This document shows, piece by piece, positions 33,964 to 43,676 of a stretch of DNA of 64,000 nt; position 1 is the stretch's first letter, and each line of letters starts with the position of its first letter. The position numbers and the translations under genes were made by a program. The notes beneath the pieces were generated by a model. The model searched no databases, was not told the origin of the DNA, and saw only the letters and a list, made by a program, of their open reading frames with translations. The DNA comes from an uncultured Verrucomicrobiota bacterium (GTDB taxonomy: Bacteria; Verrucomicrobiota; Verrucomicrobiia; Methylacidiphilales; UBA1321). The stretch is taken from positions 50,766 to 114,765 of the forward strand of contig CAIPBM010000171.1 of the NCBI GenBank assembly GCA_903863295.1, in the 5' to 3' direction.

Positions 33964-36900
33964 ATAGGAATGCGCGCTCCATTGCCGCTGATCGGAAACC
34001 CCAGGCTTCCCGATGCGGGAGTGCGCTGCTGCTAGTCCTAGCTTGCATCGTGCTGGTGACAGGTGTGATTGTTGCCTTTGTAGTTAGCATGCGCGAGCAG
34101 GTGGTCACCTCGAAGTCCAGCGCCGATGCGGACGGGGTGAGGAGACTCGGGGAAACTGCTGTAAACATCGCTATCGCTCAGGTTCAGGATGCCACCAAGC
34201 TCTCCGGCTCCAGTGGGTGGTCCTGGGCGTCGCAGCCCGGGATGATACGGCTTTTCGACACCAGCGGTGCTGGGGCCGGTTTTTACAAGCTCTACAGTTG
34301 GGATAACATGGTTGGCTCTGGCGCTTTCAATCCGTTTGCCGCTCAGGAAACGATCCCAAGCTCTGGCACCGGTGCTTGGAGCAGCAATCCTGCCCTTTAT
34401 ACTGATCTTAACGCTCCAGTTCTCTCCGGGGGGCGTCAGTATTACCCGATACTCGATCCCGCTACCATCGACGCCAATTCTGCAGAGGGGGCGCTCTCCG
34501 GCACGCTGGCGGTGGATCAGTTCACCCTTTCGGCGACCACCCCGCTGGCCACCGGGACTGCGCCCAACGCGGCACCGATGCCGGTAAAGTGGCTCTATCT
34601 ACTCGCCGACGGAACCGTGCAGGTTCCCACAAGTGGTTCCGGTTCAATGGCCGTCGTCGCGGCTGCCACGGCCGCCAACCCGATCGTCGGCCGGATCGCC
34701 TTTTGGACCGATGACGAGACCTGCAAAATCAATATCAACACCGCCTCGGTCGGAATGGCGTCGCCCGCCACGACCTCCCCCACCAATGCTAGTCCGTGGA
34801 CGGCGGCCTCTTATAACACCTTCTGGGATGTGCCACGGTTCTGCACCCAGTTGGAGACCGCCTTTGCTATGGCGCCACCGGCAGTGCGTGAGTACCAGCG
34901 CTATCCGGGGCATCCGGCCACGGTGGCGCTTAACGCAGTCTTTCCGGTTAGCACCCTCACGGACATCGCGAGTCTTTTCGGGGTGACTCCGCGCTATGCC
35001 TCCGGGGGATCCGTCGGTGGAACACAAACGGTCCGGGATCCCATCGTCGGGATCAATATAAGCAACCTTAACAAACGCCTCTACGCCACCAGCAACGAGA
35101 TTTTATTCGATCCCAACCGGGCGGCCAATGCCAACCTCACCCCTGACTTGGTCGCGCGGTCGGATTTTTTCATCACTACCAGCGGACGGTCGCCAGAACT
35201 GAATCTTTTCGGGCTGCCGCGCATCAGCATCTGGCCGGAAAATAACAGCACCAGCCTGCAAACGGTGAGTGACCAGCTCTTGGCGTTTTGCTCCACCGTC
35301 GGAGGACACCCCTTCTACTTTACCCGAGCCGATCCCCTGAGCAAAACCAACGATATCAATCTCCCGCGCAACCTTCAGCTTCTCAATTATTTGGACGCGC
35401 TGACCAACCTGCCTATCCCTGGGTTCGGCGGGAACTTTAACAGCAAGCTGGGCGCGGATAAACGGCAGGTTCTCACGGAAATTTTTGATTACATTCGCAA
35501 TACCAATTTGAACGACTCCACTTCGGGCACGACCTATCGCTTTGCCCCCACCGTTAATGCGACGACAATCTCGCAAGTCTCCCCATCTTTTCATACCTCT
35601 TGGGGCACCCAGGGCTTCGGGGGCCATGTCGCGATGCCGAACGAGGTGCTCCTCCAGTTCGTCGGTCTCGGAAGCGGAAAATCGTCCGTCTCGGGGGCGG
35701 CGGCGGTTCCTGTGAATCCGACTCAAATCGGCAGTAGGATCGGGATGAACACGGGCGTTGATCCGTCTGGGAATACTCCGCCCGATGATCAGATGGCCGT
35801 GCAGGCCTATTTGCTGGTGAATTTTTTGATCCCCGGCCAGAGCTTTGCCGAGCATGTCCCCCGCTTTTGGCTGGAGATATCGGGGTTGGACCAGTTTGGC
35901 ATCACGATGGCCAATGGATCGATCCAGCCGCTCGGATTTCCTGCGGACGGCGCAAAAATTGTCAATGTAAACTGGCCCGGTACACCTGGCGTGACCGGCT
36001 GGGTCGGGCAGCTCGATTTCCGCTGTCTGACCAGTTTCAACACGATTATTCTAGACCGCCCCGCAGCAAATACCGCGAACCAGACAAGCTTCCCGTTTTA
36101 CAGTAACATCCTGGCCGTGCCCACGGCAGCACCGATGAATTTTCAAGGGGGAACGATCACGCTCAAGATCTATGCCTTGACGGCTGCAAATGGCCAAGGA
36201 GACTTGATCCAGACCGTGGAGGTTCCTTTCCCAAGCGCTCAATTCCCGGTGCCCAAGCTTGCGACCTGCCGAAATATCGGGATACCGGGATCTCAACCGG
36301 CGGCCATCACGGGCGATCGTTGGGATTATTGGAATCTCGATATGCCGAGCGTGTTGATCGATCCAGCCAATGACACCGTGCGGAGCGTTCTGCTCGCCGC
36401 GGGCGACACTCGCCTACTGGCGCGCTCGTATATCCCGGCATCCGACGGGCTGTATCAACCGCACCCGAGCTACATGCAAAATAATGTCCTCCAGGCTTAC
36501 TCTACCCGGGCACCGGTGATGGATTCGGAAACCGCTGGCGGGACGTGGAATTTCCAAAATGCGACCTACGGGCGACTGGTCTCGAATGGCTCCTTCAACC
36601 CGGATATCAGCCTCGGCATGGCGCCTTTCACCACGGGCAGCGCGCCCGGCATTGGCGGGGATTGGGATAATGGCATCGCCGAATATCCGGATGGACCTTA
36701 CATCAATCAACCCGATGAGGGAACCCTCATCGACGTGACAAACTATGCAGCCGCGTCCACTGTGCCTTACTTCAACGGTCCTTCATATCAAGCACTGGGG
36801 AGCGCCTATTTTTCGCCGAACCGGATGGTCAGCTCGCCAGGAACTTTCGGTTCGCTGCCCACGGGAGTCCTGCGCAAGATTCCCTGGCAGACTTTGCTCT

Positions 36901-37688
36901 TCCGTCCTGTGCCTCCCGGCTATGCGGGGGCGACTTCTCCCAAAGATTATCTGCTGATGGATTTGTTCTGGATGCCGATAGTAGAGCCCTATGCCATAAG
37001 TGACCCTTTCTCCAGCGCCGGGAAAGTTAACCTCAACCAGCAGATGGTTCCCTTTACCTACATCAACCGCATGACCGGTCTGCGCGCCGCGCTCGCTTCC
37101 GAGATGGTCGCCGCTATGCCGTTGAGCATGGCTTCCACCTATAAAATCCAAGATATAGGCAACGGAGCGAACCTCCCGAATTTTAATTCTAGGCTTCCAA
37201 TCAACCTCAGCGCCACCGATGGCACGCTGCGACAGATCAACGAGCGCTTTGCCGCCGGGGATATCTTCCGATCTCCTTCGGAGATTTGTGACATCTACCT
37301 CGTGCCCGCCGGTTACTCCTGGAGCAGCGACAGCGCCGCCCAGGCCGCATGGTATGGGAACAATTTCGCCCTGGTTGGCGACAATACCCGGGAGAAACCG
37401 TATGCGAACCTCTACGGGAAGCTTACCACCAAATCCAACAGCTACACGGTTCATTACCAGGTTCAGTTGCTTCGCAAAAGCACGGCGCGCAACGCCTCGG
37501 ATCCGACGACCTTTGACTCTTCGAAAGGCGACCAGATTGCCGCCGAGGAGCGTGGTTCCTCCACCTTCGAGCGGTACATCGACCCGGCGGATGCGCGGTT
37601 GACGTCCGGCGATCCGGCTACGAATTCGAGCTCACTGGAAGGTTTTTACCGTGTCCGGATCGTTAATAGCAAAACTTTCAATCCATGA
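33960..37688 (+). CDS. Verru_Chthon cassette protein A (PilX-like, 1242 residues)
   Basis: A 1242-residue protein with an N-terminal segment CGSALLLVLACIVLVTGVIV (about residues 19-43) resembling the membrane helix of PilX/GspK-type proteins, followed by REQVVTSKSSADADGVRRLG, a family hallmark. The remainder is a large Ser/Thr/Asn/Pro-rich extracytoplasmic region with probable beta structure, far longer than ordinary pseudopilins. GspK-like proteins cap pseudopilus tips, so this may be the tip or adhesin-like subunit. It is the largest gene in the window. Its stop overlaps the next gene by four bases, coupling the cassette to the first glycan-linked gene. Confidence 0.85.
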   Translation: MNRNARSIAADRKPQASRCGSALLLVLACIVLVTGVIVAFVVSMREQVVTSKSSADADGVRRLGETAVNIAIAQVQDATKLSGSSGWSWASQPGMIRLFDTSGAGAGFYKLYSWDNMVGSGAFNPFAAQETIPSSGTGAWSSNPALYTDLNAPVLSGGRQYYPILDPATIDANSAEGALSGTLAVDQFTLSATTPLATGTAPNAAPMPVKWLYLLADGTVQVPTSGSGSMAVVAAATAANPIVGRIAFWTDDETCKININTASVGMASPATTSPTNASPWTAASYNTFWDVPRFCTQLETAFAMAPPAVREYQRYPGHPATVALNAVFPVSTLTDIASLFGVTPRYASGGSVGGTQTVRDPIVGINISNLNKRLYATSNEILFDPNRAANANLTPDLVARSDFFITTSGRSPELNLFGLPRISIWPENNSTSLQTVSDQLLAFCSTVGGHPFYFTRADPLSKTNDINLPRNLQLLNYLDALTNLPIPGFGGNFNSKLGADKRQVLTEIFDYIRNTNLNDSTSGTTYRFAPTVNATTISQVSPSFHTSWGTQGFGGHVAMPNEVLLQFVGLGSGKSSVSGAAAVPVNPTQIGSRIGMNTGVDPSGNTPPDDQMAVQAYLLVNFLIPGQSFAEHVPRFWLEISGLDQFGITMANGSIQPLGFPADGAKIVNVNWPGTPGVTGWVGQLDFRCLTSFNTIILDRPAANTANQTSFPFYSNILAVPTAAPMNFQGGTITLKIYALTAANGQGDLIQTVEVPFPSAQFPVPKLATCRNIGIPGSQPAAITGDRWDYWNLDMPSVLIDPANDTVRSVLLAAGDTRLLARSYIPASDGLYQPHPSYMQNNVLQAYSTRAPVMDSETAGGTWNFQNATYGRLVSNGSFNPDISLGMAPFTTGSAPGIGGDWDNGIAEYPDGPYINQPDEGTLIDVTNYAAASTVPYFNGPSYQALGSAYFSPNRMVSSPGTFGSLPTGVLRKIPWQTLLFRPVPPGYAGATSPKDYLLMDLFWMPIVEPYAISDPFSSAGKVNLNQQMVPFTYINRMTGLRAALASEMVAAMPLSMASTYKIQDIGNGANLPNFNSRLPINLSATDGTLRQINERFAAGDIFRSPSEICDIYLVPAGYSWSSDSAAQAAWYGNNFALVGDNTREKPYANLYGKLTTKSNSYTVHYQVQLLRKSTARNASDPTTFDSSKGDQIAAEERGSSTFERYIDPADARLTSGDPATNSSSLEGFYRVRIVNSKTFNP

Positions 37689-39751
37689 TTGCCGCTGATT
37701 ACATGATTGATACGCCCACATTCCAAAGCAGTCCCATCACTCCACAAATCCCACCTGTCAAGCGTACGCCCAAGTCATTCCCGGCGGTCCTGGAGCAGTC
37801 CGGGATGCGAGCGCGTAAGGAGGCATTTTTCGAGCATGTGCAATCTTGTGCTTTCAAGTTCTTTACGCCGGATGGAGAGTTCAGTGGGCGGATAGAACCG
37901 GATCATCGCATCGCGTTCTGGATTTTGCCGGCATTGCTGGCTTCAAAGGATCTGGCAGTGAAGACGCTGGGATTGAAGTTATATGACAATCTCCCGTGTT
38001 GGAATGAGTGGAATATTTTCACTACTTCGAGCATTGCCTCCAATCTCTTGCGGGAACGACAGCATCTAACGCCTGAATTGGTCTTCCGCTCAGAAAACCA
38101 TCTCGCTCGTTTCGCCAAAGTAAATGGAGGTCGCGAACCATGCAGCGGCGCGAATGATTACATGTTTCACGGGGCAAACGACAATATGCCTTCGATGGCC
38201 ACGCGGACGCTGGTATTTGCTGGCGAATTGCTTGGGCGGCGTGATCTGCTCGATCACGGCCTTTTCCTGCTCGAAGGCCTGTGCGCCAACTTCCAGCGGC
38301 GCGGACTGTTGAGCGAATACAACAGCAGCACCTACACGCCGATCACCTTGGTGTCTCTTATGGATATCGCCGAGTGTGCCCAAAGTGTGGAAGCAAAAGA
38401 GATGGCCCAAGCGTGTGCCAACCGGGTGATGCTTGACTTGGTTGCGCATTGGCATCAGCGCATGGGTGCGCCGTCGGGATCAAGTTCCCGCTGCTATCTC
38501 CCCGATCACACCCTCACGCTCAGTACGCAGAACGCTCTCATGTGGTATCTCGGTTTCCCTGGTGCCATTGACCTCATCAAAGCACTGCAAGGGGCGTATA
38601 AGGGACCGATCCATCATGGTCCAAGCAGCGCTTTTGTGACGGCGGGATTCGTTGAGTGTTTCTCTCCTGACTTTTCCATGGTCCGCCCCGAGATCACCGC
38701 TTTTGCCCGCGCAAACCGCACCTATCCCTACGAAGTGCGCGCGACGGTCGATTCCATTAAAGCAACGTCTGTCCAGACGCGCACTTGGCAACAGCCAGCA
38801 TGGTCGCTTGGCACAGCTTCTACGGAAATGTGGCCGACACAGAGCGGCCAGCAGGTCACCCTTCGCGGGGCGCTGCTGCGCGGCGATGATCCGTCCGACT
38901 GGCGCAATCGGGTTGCGCTCTGGCACTTTCTGCAAAGCGGTACTATTGACTGGGGCGACCCGACGCCTTCCCACGGCGACCTGACCTCGCCCACCACGCA
39001 TGTTTCCGACTACGGCCAATATCATATTCTGCAAGACAAAGGCAGCGCCATGGTTTTAGGGAACCTCGGCACCGCGCTTCACGGAGAGAAAGTGGATAAC
39101 CTGAAACTGGTGGTCATCGCCAGTATCTTTGACCAGTTACCGGACGAAATGTTGGTTAATGAATCGTCGTTGGAGACCTGGAGTGGCGAGGGAAGTTCCA
39201 TTGATTGGCATTTTCTTCGCTTCGGAGAGGTATTTATCGGGCTGCGATGCGCAGGAATGCTCGACGGGGCGGCGCTGCCGGTGCTCCGGGTTCTAAAGGA
39301 CGGCTATTTGCGAATCGAGGTGCCCGCCGTCGCGGGATATAAGCGGCTCGTCACGCCGGAACTGCGCAAGAATCTAGATTTTGCATATGTTATCGAGATG
39401 GCTTCCTTGGAGGAGTGCAGCTTCTCCCAATTCCGGGGTGAATGCCGGTCTGGAACTTGGGAATGCTACAATGCATTCTACCGCAACAGTCGCTACCAAG
39501 GCCGCTATGGCGAGTTGCAGATCATTGACACTGTTTACGACGAGAAAAAGTGCTCCGAAGGAGTGCGCTTTATGGCGGTCGATGGCGAAGTTGAGCCGGT
39601 GACCCGCTTTAGCGCCACTGGACTGGATCCAAAACTTCTCCAACTCTTTTCCGATGACCGGCGGATTCGTCCCCGACGGATTCTCTACGACTTCGACTTT
39701 GCCGGCTCGCCCTTTTATCAGGTGCGCCAGCACGTCTTGGCACGTGCTTAA
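37685..39751 (+). CDS. Toroid-like protein of unknown function, possible glycan-active enzyme
   Basis: A 688-residue protein without a signal peptide; its ATG overlaps the stop of cassette gene A. The N-terminal half (about 30-360) is helical and repetitive, with motifs such as HRIAFWILPALLASKDLAVK, RLLDHG-type helices around GLLSEYNSSTYTPITLVSLM and STQNALMWYLGFPGAIDLIK, suggesting an (alpha/alpha)6 toroid. The C-terminal half looks beta-rich (KDGYLRIEVPAVAGYKRLVT). This plan is shared by polysaccharide lyases, heparinase-like enzymes and several GH families. No catalytic motif can be fixed, so function is a guess from context. An alternative start is the ATG at 37703. Confidence 0.55.
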   Translation: MIAADYMIDTPTFQSSPITPQIPPVKRTPKSFPAVLEQSGMRARKEAFFEHVQSCAFKFFTPDGEFSGRIEPDHRIAFWILPALLASKDLAVKTLGLKLYDNLPCWNEWNIFTTSSIASNLLRERQHLTPELVFRSENHLARFAKVNGGREPCSGANDYMFHGANDNMPSMATRTLVFAGELLGRRDLLDHGLFLLEGLCANFQRRGLLSEYNSSTYTPITLVSLMDIAECAQSVEAKEMAQACANRVMLDLVAHWHQRMGAPSGSSSRCYLPDHTLTLSTQNALMWYLGFPGAIDLIKALQGAYKGPIHHGPSSAFVTAGFVECFSPDFSMVRPEITAFARANRTYPYEVRATVDSIKATSVQTRTWQQPAWSLGTASTEMWPTQSGQQVTLRGALLRGDDPSDWRNRVALWHFLQSGTIDWGDPTPSHGDLTSPTTHVSDYGQYHILQDKGSAMVLGNLGTALHGEKVDNLKLVVIASIFDQLPDEMLVNESSLETWSGEGSSIDWHFLRFGEVFIGLRCAGMLDGAALPVLRVLKDGYLRIEVPAVAGYKRLVTPELRKNLDFAYVIEMASLEECSFSQFRGECRSGTWECYNAFYRNSRYQGRYGELQIIDTVYDEKKCSEGVRFMAVDGEVEPVTRFSATGLDPKLLQLFSDDRRIRPRRILYDFDFAGSPFYQVRQHVLARA

Positions 39752-39766
39752 GCTAGTGCCAACAAC

Positions 39767-40147
39767 ATGAATTCCCTGTCATGGCAGGAGTTTTTGACGG
39801 CACTTTGTGGTGCCATGCCGACGTTGGATCACGCAGGGTTACCAGATTTTGGCTGGGCGATAAACAAACCGTTTCCCTCCCCGCACTACGAGGTATTGGG
39901 GGCGGCATTTCGAATGGGCCAGCGCCATTTGCACTCGGCCGGGCGTTCGCCGCTACGTTCAAAGCCCGTATACCGTCTGGGAAAATCGCTCCATGCTGTT
40001 GCACACAAGCGGCGACCGAGAGCGCTTAATCCGCGTCCGCCAGCCTTATCGCGAACGCGAGCTTTTCAGCGACAAAACATTCAAAGCTCCGGACGCGGAA
40101 TTAAACGGAATGCGGAGCACGGGGACGTCGCCCTTTTTCTTTTCTAA
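39767..40147 (+). pseudogene. Decayed open reading frame between toroid-like and nitrilase genes
   Basis: Protein-like pieces occur in three different frames over this 400-base gap: WHADV-type residues then RRVTRFWLGDKQTVSLPALR in one frame, and RRYVQSPYTVWENRSMLLHT followed by RERLIRVRQPYRERELFSDK in another. They read in order on the plus strand, which suggests a gene broken by frameshifts near 39945-39960. No family recognised. No intact gene remains. It could also be explained by two sequencing errors. Confidence 0.35.
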
Positions 40148-40152
40148 AACAA

Positions 40153-40986
40153 ATGACCCTAAACACCATAACAACAAGTAAAACACTTCATGTCGCCTGC
40201 ATTCAGCCCCTAGCTGTGCCAGGCGACGTTCCTGAAAATATCCGTCGCATCGAACCGCTAATGGTCGAGGCCGCGCGGCGCGGCGCCCGGCTCATCCTGA
40301 CCTCCGAGGCGGCGATCACCGGCTATGATCTGGAAGGCGTGGGCCAGCGTTCCGCCATCGGTGTGGATGACTCGCTGCTGGAAAAACTTGGCGAAACCGC
40401 GCACCATCTGGGAATAGATCTTGTGGCATGCCTTTGGGAAAAAGTCGAAGGAGGCGAACACAACTCTGCTCTTGTGCTTCATGCCGACGGACGCCGGACG
40501 CTCCAACGGAAACGCGGCGACAGCTCTCCGGGCTTCCTGGCCGGGCCACGGGAGCGCACCCTCTTTGAGGTGGATGGAATCCGGTGCGCCATCCTGATCT
40601 GCTCCGATAGTGGCATCCCGGGCATTTACGAGGAACTAGCCGGACAAGGCGTGAACCTCATTCTTTGCCCCACGGCGGGAATGGGCCGGTTGGAATGGGC
40701 GTTCCAGCAGGAGGAACTTGCGGATCCGACCCGCCGGGCCGAGTATATGGCCAAGCTGGAGCAGGTCTGTTTCTTGAAAGCTGGCCTGGAAAGATGCCTG
40801 GCGCATGGCGTAGCCCTCGCCTGCTGTAATCAAGCCGGCGTGGCGAATGCAACCGGATTTTTCCACTCAGGTCACAGTGGAATCATCGATCGTACTGGAG
40901 AGTTGGTGGCCGTGTTGCCCGGGTGCATGGTGCCGGGGCACCTGCGTCCGAAGCTCATCGACGGGATAATCCATGGCCGCGAATGA
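40153..40986 (+). CDS. Carbon-nitrogen hydrolase (nitrilase superfamily)
   Basis: A 277-residue enzyme with the nitrilase catalytic triad: E52 (TSEAAITGYD), K120 (LQRKRGDSS) and C150 (AILICSDSGIPG). The family hydrolyses amides, nitriles or N-carbamoyl groups. No signal peptide, so cytoplasmic. In a glycan operon it might release amino groups from an amidated or N-acylated sugar, but the substrate is not known. The C-terminal region with HGVALACCNQAGVANATGFF, then SGHSGIIDRTGEL, is normal for the fold. It sits between the toroid-like gene and exported hydrolase genes on the same strand. Confidence 0.9.
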   Translation: MTLNTITTSKTLHVACIQPLAVPGDVPENIRRIEPLMVEAARRGARLILTSEAAITGYDLEGVGQRSAIGVDDSLLEKLGETAHHLGIDLVACLWEKVEGGEHNSALVLHADGRRTLQRKRGDSSPGFLAGPRERTLFEVDGIRCAILICSDSGIPGIYEELAGQGVNLILCPTAGMGRLEWAFQQEELADPTRRAEYMAKLEQVCFLKAGLERCLAHGVALACCNQAGVANATGFFHSGHSGIIDRTGELVAVLPGCMVPGHLRPKLIDGIIHGRE

Positions 40987-41291
40987 TACCCTTTTGCACA
41001 ATGAAAAAGACGAGCGAGTTGTAGCGGCAGTCTGGGGCCGTCGAACGGAAACTCAACCGGCAAAGTCTTTTGGTTTGCAGCAAGATCAAACGTCTCGACG
41101 GTCACAGACCGCCGCTGCATGACTAATACTATTTTTTGAAAACCGGTATGAGTAGGTTCGTGTGATTTTTCGATTGACGAATGATAACAGTGATAATAAA
41201 AGGTATAAAGCTCAGTTTGAATTTGTTTTCTGAGGATGACAACACGCGGGCTCGCGCTCTGTTTCAGAAATCTCATTACTCTCAACATTCC
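40987..41291 (+). other. Intergenic region with possible internal promoter
   Basis: About 305 bases. The right part is AT-rich and contains TTGACG at 41174-41179 followed after 17 bases by TAAAAG, a weak sigma-70-like pair, and a TATAAA at 41204. This could give an extra start of transcription for the exported genes that follow. No gene seen. Confidence 0.25.
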
Positions 41292-43676
41292 ATGAATAAA
41301 AACATTCCCACCGCGCGCTTGAGCTTTTTCCTCCGAGCCATTCTACTGGCCGGTTTAATCTCGGTTCTGGGCACGCATCGCGTTCGTGGTGCGATTAGCG
41401 TTGTCACGGCATTTGAGCCGCAACCAAGTGGAGAGCTTGCCACGCTGGTCGATGATCCCAGCTCCAAAAGCAAAAAAGCGATTGAGGTAACGGGGGCGAA
41501 GGTTGGCTCCGTCGCTTTAATTCCAAACGCTCCTGTAGAGAGCCCGCTTGCGGGTAGCGTGACGGTCAGTATTCAAGTCCGGGGAAGCGGTTTTGCGGGG
41601 CTGGCAGAACCGATGAGAATCGAAGCGATCCTGACTTCGACCAGTACTGGGCAAGGATATACGGGGTACGGATTTCTTCAGGGAACCCGGCTCAAGCCTG
41701 ATTCCTATGGTGCGCTGCCGCTGCAGGTGAACCTTCCAGCCAAGCCGGCGACCTATAGCCTGCAGGTTGTTGTCTATGTAAGCGAAGTCCCTGTAGGGCA
41801 GACGATGCCGACTGCCTGGTTCTCGGAAATCACTGTTGCCGGGCACAACGCGGAGGGCGTGTATATCAGCCGAGTCGAACCGGACAAGACTGCATATCGT
41901 CCGGGAGACGAAATAAAAACGACTGTAACTGTGGTGAATCCAACTGCGGCTCCTTTCAGCGGCAAGATCGACCTTAAGGAACTTTTGGGAATCGACGGGG
42001 TCTCGAGCGAGCAATCCGGAGCCGTGGAGGCGCCGGCTGGCTCAGTCAAAGAATCAATAATCGTCTGGAAGGCTGGTCCAGAACAGGCGGGGCGGCAAGT
42101 GCGGGCGGAACTCCAAGATGCGTCTGGCAGAGTGCTGGACACCGCTGTCAATTTATACGGTGTGTCAAAGGATCCGAGTTGGCTCTCTACGCTCGCTTTA
42201 TACGGGTCAGAATACCAGGGGCCTCCTGTTCACGGTACTTTGTATGTCGGCCCCGCAAGCTATGCCGAGACGATGAACGCCATCAATTTCTACAGGGAAC
42301 GGCGGCATCAGCGGGTAGAATTTTTCTCATGGAGTTACAACGAACTCGCCCAGTTCATACCACCCTCTAAGGAGGAGCCCTACCTTGGAAACGAGGGGAT
42401 ATGGTGGATGAGTTTCAAGAAGTTCAAAGAAGAAGTGGGGGCGATGAAGGCCATGGGATGCACGCCCATCACCTATGTAAACGGCCATGCTTGGGGCCCT
42501 GCAGCCTATGATCTTTTCCAGAAGCATCCGGATTGGTTTCTCTACGGGAAGAACGGCGAACTTCTCGCGGGAGGCGGCTATGACATGGAGTCACGGGAAC
42601 TATACAATCGGCGCGGAGAATTCGAGTTCCAGCAGAAGAAGGTGCCTTTTTTCTACGCGATGTTCAATCCCGTCAACCCTGATGCTCGCCAATATATTGC
42701 CGACCAGTTCATTAGCGTCGCAAAGGAAATGGGGTTTGAAGGGGCCCGATGGGATGTCTGGGCCATGGATGTGAAGCGTGGGTCTTACGACTTTGCCGGC
42801 AACGAGCTAGCCAAGACAGACGCCGAAGCCGATCAGCTCTCGGCGCAGTCCTACCGCGCAGTGAGAGACCTTGTCGCCAAGGAAGTCCCAAACTTCACTT
42901 GGGGAAGTAACTACGGAGCACCGGAAGAGAATGCGATCACCCCACAGTTTCTAGCCGAGAAGTGCCGAGATGGGGGTTGGCTTCTCGATGAAGTGGTTTG
43001 CACCTATAACGCCAAGACTTCGCCTTACCACATATGGGAAGCCTACGCCGACCGAATCATTTCTTGGGCCGACAATGTTCGGCAGAAGGGGGGGATTTAT
43101 GATCCATTCGGGTTTAACAGGCAGGGCGGAAAATATCCAGTGGATAGGCTTTATGAGACTATCTTCAAGGTAGTAGGCGGAGCGCGTACGGACGCCGGGG
43201 CAGATTTTACTTCGAATCTTTCGGGAAAAGTCGGGCGCCTCGACCTGCTCCCGTTCCGATTCAGCGATTTTTACCTCTCGAAGAATTTAAAACTGCAGCC
43301 GACGAATCAAACCGTCGTGAAGGTCAAGGCCCCTGACACACTCTGGTGGAGAAACATGGTCTTTGAGAATAAATCCCGTGAAGGTAACATTCAGCGAGTC
43401 GTGCATCTTGTCAACTCGCCTGTCTCCCAGGAAGTTGAGGAAAATCCCACGTCGGCGGTCCGCGAGCCAGTCCGGGACATCGAGGTCTCAACCCAAGCAG
43501 TGGACGGGAAGTCCCCCGTCAAAGCCTGGCTGCTCACGGCCGAGCCCATTACGCCCGATGGCGAGCCCCTGGTGCAGGCGGTTCCGCTCAAACTCGAGAA
43601 GACTGGCGGCGGCGCAACTGTCAATGTTCCCTCGGTGCAGTTCCTCAAAACCGTTGTGTTTGAATACGGCAACTGA
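41292..43676 (+). CDS. Exported TIM-barrel glycoside hydrolase-like protein (GH66-like)
   Basis: A 794-residue protein from the ATG at 41292, which gives a clean signal peptide (basic NKNIPTARL, hydrophobic FFLRAILLAGLISVLG). An upstream frame from 41181 would spoil the signal. After beta-sandwich domains (about 25-290), a (beta/alpha)8 domain follows, with INFYRERRHQRVEFFSWSYN, MKAMGCTPITYVNGHAWGP and the strand GFEGARWDVWAMD. The Asp in RWDVW is in a position to be the nucleophile, as in GH66 and related families. A C-terminal beta-domain ends the protein. It likely cleaves a polysaccharide outside the cytoplasm; the substrate is unknown. Confidence 0.6.
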   Translation: MNKNIPTARLSFFLRAILLAGLISVLGTHRVRGAISVVTAFEPQPSGELATLVDDPSSKSKKAIEVTGAKVGSVALIPNAPVESPLAGSVTVSIQVRGSGFAGLAEPMRIEAILTSTSTGQGYTGYGFLQGTRLKPDSYGALPLQVNLPAKPATYSLQVVVYVSEVPVGQTMPTAWFSEITVAGHNAEGVYISRVEPDKTAYRPGDEIKTTVTVVNPTAAPFSGKIDLKELLGIDGVSSEQSGAVEAPAGSVKESIIVWKAGPEQAGRQVRAELQDASGRVLDTAVNLYGVSKDPSWLSTLALYGSEYQGPPVHGTLYVGPASYAETMNAINFYRERRHQRVEFFSWSYNELAQFIPPSKEEPYLGNEGIWWMSFKKFKEEVGAMKAMGCTPITYVNGHAWGPAAYDLFQKHPDWFLYGKNGELLAGGGYDMESRELYNRRGEFEFQQKKVPFFYAMFNPVNPDARQYIADQFISVAKEMGFEGARWDVWAMDVKRGSYDFAGNELAKTDAEADQLSAQSYRAVRDLVAKEVPNFTWGSNYGAPEENAITPQFLAEKCRDGGWLLDEVVCTYNAKTSPYHIWEAYADRIISWADNVRQKGGIYDPFGFNRQGGKYPVDRLYETIFKVVGGARTDAGADFTSNLSGKVGRLDLLPFRFSDFYLSKNLKLQPTNQTVVKVKAPDTLWWRNMVFENKSREGNIQRVVHLVNSPVSQEVEENPTSAVREPVRDIEVSTQAVDGKSPVKAWLLTAEPITPDGEPLVQAVPLKLEKTGGGATVNVPSVQFLKTVVFEYGN

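Noticed and set aside
35103..37454. Long minus-strand frames within pseudopilin protein A
   Set aside because: Rich in Arg, Gly and Pro with no protein-like pattern; mirror images of the coding frame.
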